Shown here piece after piece: positions 58,547-64,000 of a stretch of DNA of 64,000 nucleotides. Position numbers and translations under genes: made by a program. Each line of letters starts with the position of its first letter. The stretch's first letter is position 1. This DNA comes from Brevundimonas sp. (GTDB lineage Bacteria > Pseudomonadota > Alphaproteobacteria > Caulobacterales > Caulobacteraceae): contig JAPZRF010000006.1 in NCBI GenBank assembly GCA_027531145.1, positions 62,001-126,000 of the forward strand, read 5' to 3'. The notes beneath the pieces were generated by a model that was not told the origin of the DNA, ran no database searches, and saw only the letters and a program-made list of their open reading frames with translations.

Positions 58547-58924
58547 ATGAGTGCGGAACTGGTCGGTCGGCGAATCCTGCTTCTCGAGGACAAGTCGCGC
58601 GTCGCCATGCTGATCGAATCCATCGTCGAAGACCTTGACGGTGCGACAGTCGGCCCTCTCGCGAGCGTCGAGGAAGCTTTCGCCTTTCTGGCGACTTCCC
58701 CTGCGGTGGGAGCTGCCCTGCTCGCCGTCAATCTGGCTGGCCGGCAGGTGTTCCCGGTGGCTGAAGCGTTGACCGCCAGCGGTGTGCCCGTCGTCTTTTC
58801 GACCGGCTATGGCGAGCGGGGCCGGCCCCGGACATGGCGCGGCAGGCCCAACGCGCGGAAACCCTTCACCGAGGCGAGCCTTCGCGACGCCCCGCGCCAG
58901 GTGCCGGCTCTGCCCGAAGGCTAG
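58547..58924 (+). CDS. single-domain response-regulator receiver protein lacking the phospho-acceptor Asp
   Basis: RRILLLEDKSRVAMLIESIVEDL..GAALLAVNLAGRQVFPVAEAL..VVFSTGYGE..ARKPF. Confidence 0.82.
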   Translation: MSAELVGRRILLLEDKSRVAMLIESIVEDLDGATVGPLASVEEAFAFLATSPAVGAALLAVNLAGRQVFPVAEALTASGVPVVFSTGYGERGRPRTWRGRPNARKPFTEASLRDAPRQVPALPEG

Positions 58925-60564
58925 GCCGGCCAGCGACGGCGCAGATCTCGGAGGATTTCCCGCGCCGCGTTATGTCCCGGCGCGCCCGTGACTCCGCCGC
59001 CCGGATGGGCCCCGGAGCCGCACAGATAGAGCCCCTTCGCGGGCAGGCGATAGTCAGCGTGGCCCGGGACCGGCCGGGCGCTGAACAGCTGGTCGAGCGT
59101 CAGCCGGCCGTGGAAGATGTCTCCGCCGACCAGGCCGAAGCGCTGCTCGAGGTCCATCGGTGTCAGGGTCATCCGGCCCAGCACCGAGGCCGCGAAGCCG
59201 GGGGCCAGCGCGTCGACCGTCGCGATCATCAGGTCGGCCACCGTCTCGCGCGCCGTTTCCCACGAGCGCCCGTCCGGCAGGGTCGGCGCCACATGCTGGC
59301 AGAACAGGCTGGCCACATGGGCCCCGGCCGGGGTGAGGCTGTCATCCAGCGTCGAGGGGATCAGCATCTCGACTATGGGCTGCGACGACCAGCCGTTCAG
59401 CCGCGCCTCTGCATGGGCGCGATCCATGTAGGCCAGGCTCGGGGCGATGATGATCCCCGCGGTGAGGTGGTCGCCGGGCTCGGGCGCACAGCTGAAGCGC
59501 GGTAGCTCCGACAGGGCCACGTTCATCCTCAGGGTGCCGGAGCCGGACGCGTACCGCCCCATGCGCTCGCGGAAGTCTTCCGGGAGCACCGCCGGGTCGA
59601 TCAGCCGCTCGACCAGCAGCCTCGGGTGCAAGCCGGAGACCACCACCGGTGCCGAAAGCCGCTCCCCGTCCGCCGTCACCGCGCCGGTGACGCCGCCGCG
59701 ACCGGTGACGACCTCGACGACCTCGGCCCCGGTGCGGATCTCCACACCCGCCTCGACGCAGGCGCGGGCCATGGCCTGGGTGATGGCCCCCATCCCGCCC
59801 AGCGCATGGCCCCAGGCACCGCGCTTGCCGTTCACCTCGCCGAACACATGGTGCAGCAGCACATAGGCCGAGCCGGGCGTGTAGGGGCTGGCGAAGTTGC
59901 CGACGACACTGTCGAACCCGAACAGGGCCTTGACCGGATCGCTCTCGAACCAGCCGTCCAGCCAGTCGCCGGCCGATTTTGTGAACAGGTCCAGCAGGTC
60001 GCGCCGGCCCTGCATCGGCAGGTCGCCCACCCGCCGCGCCAGGCTGGCCGAGCGCAGCAGCTCGGGCAGGGCCTCGGCCCAGCCGCCCTCGACGAGATTG
60101 GGCGGCGTGGCCAGCACCATGGCCCGGAGAATGTCCGCCACCACCTCCAGCCGCCGCTCGTACCCGGGCAACCGACCGGCGTCGCGGGTAGAGAAGCGCG
60201 CCACCCCGGCCGCCGTCAGCCCTGGCCCGGCGAACAACCGATCCGTGGGCGACAGGGGCAGGAAGTTCGACATCCGCCGCTCGACCACGGTCAGGCCGTG
60301 GCGCGCCAGATTCATCTCGGCGATCACCTTCGGGTTCAGCAGGCTGACGGTGTAGCTGGCGGTGGAATTGCGGAAGCCGGGATGGAAGGTCTCGGTCACC
60401 GCCGCGCCGCCAACGACGTCGCGCCGCTCCAGCACCACCACACGCAGGCCGGCGCGGGCCAGGTAGAAGGCGCAGACCAGCCCGTTGTGACCGCCGCCAA
60501 GGACGATCACGTCCCGGGCGGGAGTGTTCGGGACGGCTGGCGACATTGGTCGGGAAATCGGCAT
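58921..60564 (-). CDS. phytoene desaturase/PYROXD2-like NAD(P)/FAD-dependent oxidoreductase
   Basis: DVIVLGGGHNGLVCAFYLARAGLRVVVLERRDVVGGAAVTE; YLCGSGAHPGGGVTGAPGHNAAREIL. Confidence 0.93.
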   Translation of the reverse strand: MPISRPMSPAVPNTPARDVIVLGGGHNGLVCAFYLARAGLRVVVLERRDVVGGAAVTETFHPGFRNSTASYTVSLLNPKVIAEMNLARHGLTVVERRMSNFLPLSPTDRLFAGPGLTAAGVARFSTRDAGRLPGYERRLEVVADILRAMVLATPPNLVEGGWAEALPELLRSASLARRVGDLPMQGRRDLLDLFTKSAGDWLDGWFESDPVKALFGFDSVVGNFASPYTPGSAYVLLHHVFGEVNGKRGAWGHALGGMGAITQAMARACVEAGVEIRTGAEVVEVVTGRGGVTGAVTADGERLSAPVVVSGLHPRLLVERLIDPAVLPEDFRERMGRYASGSGTLRMNVALSELPRFSCAPEPGDHLTAGIIIAPSLAYMDRAHAEARLNGWSSQPIVEMLIPSTLDDSLTPAGAHVASLFCQHVAPTLPDGRSWETARETVADLMIATVDALAPGFAASVLGRMTLTPMDLEQRFGLVGGDIFHGRLTLDQLFSARPVPGHADYRLPAKGLYLCGSGAHPGGGVTGAPGHNAAREILRDLRRRWPA

Positions 60565-61570
60565 GAAGGCGCGGGTCCTCAGGATCGTGGGAGGACAGCA
60601 TCGCTGTCCCCTCGCGCATAAGGAAGCCCTGGATACAACAAGGGTGGCGCGCGCCTTCGCCATCACGGGTGACGCCTGGACCCAGCTGATCCTGCGTGAG
60701 GCCTTCTATGGTGCCCGCCGTTTCTCGACCTGGCGCGAGCGGCTGGGTATTCCCCGCAGCGTCCTGACCGACCGGCTGGCGCGGCTGGTCAGCGCGGGCC
60801 TGTTCGAGCAGCGCCTGGGGCGCAGGGGCGAACGCCGCGAGTATCGCCTGACCGGCATGGGACTGGACATGTTCGGGGTGGCGGTGATGCAGGGCCAGTG
60901 GGAACGTCGCTGGGCCCGTTCGTCCCTGCAGGATCGCTATGCTCTCGCCTTCTTCGACCGCGACAGCGGCGAGCGTCTCACCCCGGCGGTCTTCGACCAC
61001 GCCTTCGGTCATCCGGTCGACGCGCGGCGGGTGCGCTGGGTGGCGCATGCGGGGTTTGTCGCCGTGCCCCCGCCGACCTCGCGCCGCCGCCGCGCCGTAC
61101 CGATCGAGACCGACCGGCCGATCATCGACCGCTCGACCGACATCATGGGGTACTACTGGAGCTGGGCCGTGCTGTCGGCGGCCTTCTTCCGCCTGCGCCG
61201 CTTCCACGCCATCCATGCGGCGCTGGGGGTGGCGACCAACATCCTCGCCGACCGGCTTCAGCGGCTGGTGCTGCAGGGCCTGCTGCGCAAACATCTCTAC
61301 CAGACCTCACCGGCCCGCCATGAGTACCGACTGACCGAAGCCGGACGGGAGCTGTTTCCGATCACCATCGCCATGCACGGCTGGGCCGTCCGCTGGCTGT
61401 GCCCCGAGGGGCCGCCGCTGGACCTCGTCGACACCGTGAGCGGGCGGGTCATCGAGGGCATGGTCTGCGACCTGCGGAGCGGCCGCCCGCTCGATCCCCG
61501 CCGGGTCCGCTGGGAGGTGGAGGCGGTGCCGGTCGGTTCGGCCACTTTCCTCCCGCCGCCTGCGCCATAG
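60563..61570 (+). CDS. tandem HxlR-type wHTH regulator (start uncertain; a downstream start near 60640 is possible)
   Basis: Two HxlR-like modules: DAWTQLILREAFYGARRFSTWRERLGIPRSVLTDRLARLVSAGLFEQR and WAVLSAAFFRLRRFHAIHAALGVATNILADRLQRLVLQGLLRKH. Confidence 0.82.
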   Translation: MKARVLRIVGGQHRCPLAHKEALDTTRVARAFAITGDAWTQLILREAFYGARRFSTWRERLGIPRSVLTDRLARLVSAGLFEQRLGRRGERREYRLTGMGLDMFGVAVMQGQWERRWARSSLQDRYALAFFDRDSGERLTPAVFDHAFGHPVDARRVRWVAHAGFVAVPPPTSRRRRAVPIETDRPIIDRSTDIMGYYWSWAVLSAAFFRLRRFHAIHAALGVATNILADRLQRLVLQGLLRKHLYQTSPARHEYRLTEAGRELFPITIAMHGWAVRWLCPEGPPLDLVDTVSGRVIEGMVCDLRSGRPLDPRRVRWEVEAVPVGSATFLPPPAP

Positions 61571-61664
61571 CGCCGCCTTCCCGGAGGCCCCATGGCCGCG
61601 CCGTGGCTTGTGTAAGCGTACCGTTCTGGCGCAACCTGACAACGGGTAACCCTCGAGGCTGGAC

Positions 61665-63137
61665 ATGGCTGGTGATATCGGCGTCCGCCGCCGGATCGAG
61701 ACCGGCGAGCTGAACGCGCTGAACGCGCTGAACCCCTATGTGCAGGGGCTGTACGAGCCGGTGGCGCGCGAGACCACGGCGCTGGAGCTGCCGGTCATCG
61801 GGAAGATCCCGAGCGATCTGCACGGGGCGTTCTTGCGCAACGGTCCGAACCCGGCCGAGGCCCCGGCCGGGATGCACCACTGGTTCGACGGCGACGGCAT
61901 GGTCCACGCCGTCTACTTCGAGAACGGCCGGGCCGAGTATCGCAACCGCTGGATCCGCACCGCCGACTATGTCGCCGAGCGCGCCGGGCAGGGCATCGGG
62001 GCCGGCGGTGTCATGTTGCCCTCGGCCCGCGCCCGCCCCGACAACCGACGCGGCGAGCTGGTCTACAAGGACACGGCCAACACCGACCTGGTGTTCCACA
62101 ACGGCTCGCTGATGGCCCTCTGGTACATCGCCGGCAAGCCGGTGCGGGTCGACGCCCGCACGCTGGAGACCCTCGGCGGGGAGAGCTTCGGCGGGGCCCT
62201 GCCCCGCCACGTCTCGGCCCACGGCAAGGTCGATCCGCGCACCGGCGAATTCTGCTTCTTCGACTATTCGCTCTACGAGCCGTGGATGACCTTCGGCGTC
62301 GTCAGCGCCGACAACCGGCTTACCAACTTCCAGAAGGTCGAGCTGCCCGGGCCGCGCCTGCCGCACGACATGGGGCTGACCGGGAACTACATCATCCTGC
62401 ACGACCTGCCGGTGGTGTTCACGGACTCCGGCCTGCGCAACAGCCGGTGGCAGATCCGGATTGCCGACCAGCCGGCCCGATTTGGCGTCGTGCCGCGCAA
62501 CGGGCGGGGCGACCAGGTGCGCTGGTTCGAGACCGACAGCTGCTATATCTACCACGTCATCAACGCTTGGGAGGACGGCGACGAGGTGGTCATGACCGCC
62601 TGCATGATGACGCCCAACGGCTATCCGCCGAACCCGGGCTACGGTCCCTATGCGGCGATGGTCAATGTGCTGGCGCTCCATGCCGTGCCGGTCGAGTGGC
62701 GCATGAACCTGCGCACCGGCGCGGTGACGAAGCGGCAGCTGGACGATCGCATCGGCGAGTTTCCGGTGGTCAATCTCGACATGACGGGTGTCAAGACGCG
62801 CTGGAGCTATCACGTCTCCATGGCTCCGGAGGAGCTGCAGCGCTTCGATGGCCTGTACAAGTATGACCTGGGGACGGGCCAGGCCCAGACCTGGCGCTTC
62901 TCGCCCGGCGTCGGCGGCTCGGAGCCGGCCTTCGCCCCGCGCATCGGCGCAACCTCGGAGGACGACGGCTATGTCATCGTCTTCACCACCGATCCGGAGG
63001 GCAAGTCCGAGGTGCAGGTCCTCGCCGCCCGGGACTTCGAGGCCGGGCCGATCGCCCGCATTCTCCTGCCCGTCCGCGTGCCCGCCGGCTTCCACGGCAC
63101 CTGGGCTCCCGGCGACCTGATGGCCGCAGAGCGCTGA
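61665..63137 (+). CDS. carotenoid oxygenase family protein
   Basis: GAFLRNGPNPAEAPAGMHHWFDGDGMVHAVYFENGRAEYRNRWIRT; LPHDMGLTGNYIILHDLPVVF; HGTWAPGD. Confidence 0.95.
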   Translation: MAGDIGVRRRIETGELNALNALNPYVQGLYEPVARETTALELPVIGKIPSDLHGAFLRNGPNPAEAPAGMHHWFDGDGMVHAVYFENGRAEYRNRWIRTADYVAERAGQGIGAGGVMLPSARARPDNRRGELVYKDTANTDLVFHNGSLMALWYIAGKPVRVDARTLETLGGESFGGALPRHVSAHGKVDPRTGEFCFFDYSLYEPWMTFGVVSADNRLTNFQKVELPGPRLPHDMGLTGNYIILHDLPVVFTDSGLRNSRWQIRIADQPARFGVVPRNGRGDQVRWFETDSCYIYHVINAWEDGDEVVMTACMMTPNGYPPNPGYGPYAAMVNVLALHAVPVEWRMNLRTGAVTKRQLDDRIGEFPVVNLDMTGVKTRWSYHVSMAPEELQRFDGLYKYDLGTGQAQTWRFSPGVGGSEPAFAPRIGATSEDDGYVIVFTTDPEGKSEVQVLAARDFEAGPIARILLPVRVPAGFHGTWAPGDLMAAER

Positions 63138-63141
63138 GCGG

Positions 63142-64000
63142 ATGAGCGCCTACATCCGTGACGCGGTGCGCACGGTGCGGGGCAAGGCGCGGCCGGACGG
63201 CGGCCTCGCTGCGCTGAGGCCCCACGAGCTGATCGGGACCCTGGTCGAGGCCCTCGATCAACGGACCGACGGCGCGGCCCACCGGGCCGGCGGCCTGATC
63301 CTCGGCACCGTCGGCCAGGTGGGTGCCCAGGGGGCCAATGTCGCGCTGGTGTCCAAGTTGCATGCCGGACTGCCCGAAGACGGCTTCGCATTCAGCCTCA
63401 ACAACTGCTGCGCCTCGGGGCTGACAGCCGTCGGCCAGGCCAGCCGGATGGTGCAGACGGGCGGCCCGGACATCCTCGCCGGCGGGGTCGAGATGATGTC
63501 GCGCGTGCGCTTCATGGCTGACAGGGCCGACTACTACGCGGACGCCAGCTTCCCGCCGCGCACCCGCTACATTCCCGTGGCGCTGGCCGCCGACCGGCTG
63601 GCCGAGGACCTGGGCGTCACCCGCGTCGAGCTGGACGCCGCCGCCCTGACCTCGCAACAGCGGACCGCCGCCGCCGAGGGTACGCCGCTGGTTGCCTCGC
63701 GCATCCCCGTCAATGGCCTCGACCGGGAGGAGCCCGCCCGCGCCTCCACCTCGGCCGAGAGCCTCGCCGCCCTTGAGCCGGCCTTCGCCGCCCTGTCCGA
63801 CCCTTACGCGGAGGCGCTGGAGGGGCGACGCATCGATCACCGCCACACGGTCGGCCACGCCCCGCCGATGTGTGACGGCGCTGCCCTGGCCCTGGTCAGC
63901 GCCTCGCCCGACGGTGCCCGCGCCCGGATCGTGGCCTGGGCCGAGGCCGGCGGCGACCCGGCCCAGTCCCTCACCGCCGGCTTCACCACCATGGACCGGG
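63142..64000 (+). CDS. thiolase/acetyl-CoA C-acyltransferase, N-terminal part (runs off window)
   Basis: MSAYIRDAVRTVRGKARPDGGLAALRPHELIGTLVEAL; NNCCASGLTAVGQASRMVQTGGPDILAGGVEMMSR. Confidence 0.9.
   Translation, partial: MSAYIRDAVRTVRGKARPDGGLAALRPHELIGTLVEALDQRTDGAAHRAGGLILGTVGQVGAQGANVALVSKLHAGLPEDGFAFSLNNCCASGLTAVGQASRMVQTGGPDILAGGVEMMSRVRFMADRADYYADASFPPRTRYIPVALAADRLAEDLGVTRVELDAAALTSQQRTAAAEGTPLVASRIPVNGLDREEPARASTSAESLAALEPAFAALSDPYAEALEGRRIDHRHTVGHAPPMCDGAALALVSASPDGARARIVAWAEAGGDPAQSLTAGFTTMDR

Noticed and set aside
59342-63095. Long minus-strand ORFs 59342-61294 (650 aa) and 61449-63095 (548 aa)
   Set aside because: They overlap the CrtI-like gene in another frame, or are antisense to the HxlR and carotenoid oxygenase genes; no recognisable domain.
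1-64000. CRISPR array, rRNA, prophage or toxin-antitoxin module
   Set aside because: No regularly spaced repeats, no rRNA-like sequence, and no phage structural or TA families recognised in the ORF translations.

Overview
GC-rich 64 kb chromosomal window, apparently from an alphaproteobacterium (gene content suggests a Caulobacterales/Brevundimonas-like genome; this is inference). About 55 protein genes and one tRNA are supportable. Main blocks: (i) about 0-18 kb, a CoA-dependent catabolic region (GntR regulator, two CaiB-type CoA transferases, acyl-CoA dehydrogenase, MaoC hydratase, CitE-type lyase, GST, deacetylase) followed by an accessory oxidoreductase/VOC/DUF1838/MFS cluster, with one palindromic operator-like element repeated at three divergent promoters; (ii) an IS6-family transposase relic, then TetR plus a tripartite RND efflux operon; (iii) several TetR/MarR-linked redox genes; (iv) an iron ABC transporter and an orphan cytosine-C5 methyltransferase; (v) conserved genes (IlvD/Edd dehydratase, thiE, MASE1 histidine kinase, efp, suhB-like, tRNA-Val-CAC); (vi) an accessory region at about 45.4-54.6 kb bounded by IS6, IS3 and IS1380 relics, containing an apparently intact orphan [FeFe]-hydrogenase with all H-cluster motifs and an unusual C-terminal SnoaL/NTF2-like extension; (vii) beta-propeller phytase next to a truncated TonB receptor, carboxylesterase, a receiver protein lacking its phospho-acceptor Asp, a CrtI-like oxidoreductase, a tandem HxlR regulator, a carotenoid oxygenase and a partial thiolase. 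The most notable item is the solitary [FeFe]-hydrogenase fusion; the second is the three-site palindromic regulon. No CRISPR array, rRNA or intact IS was seen.
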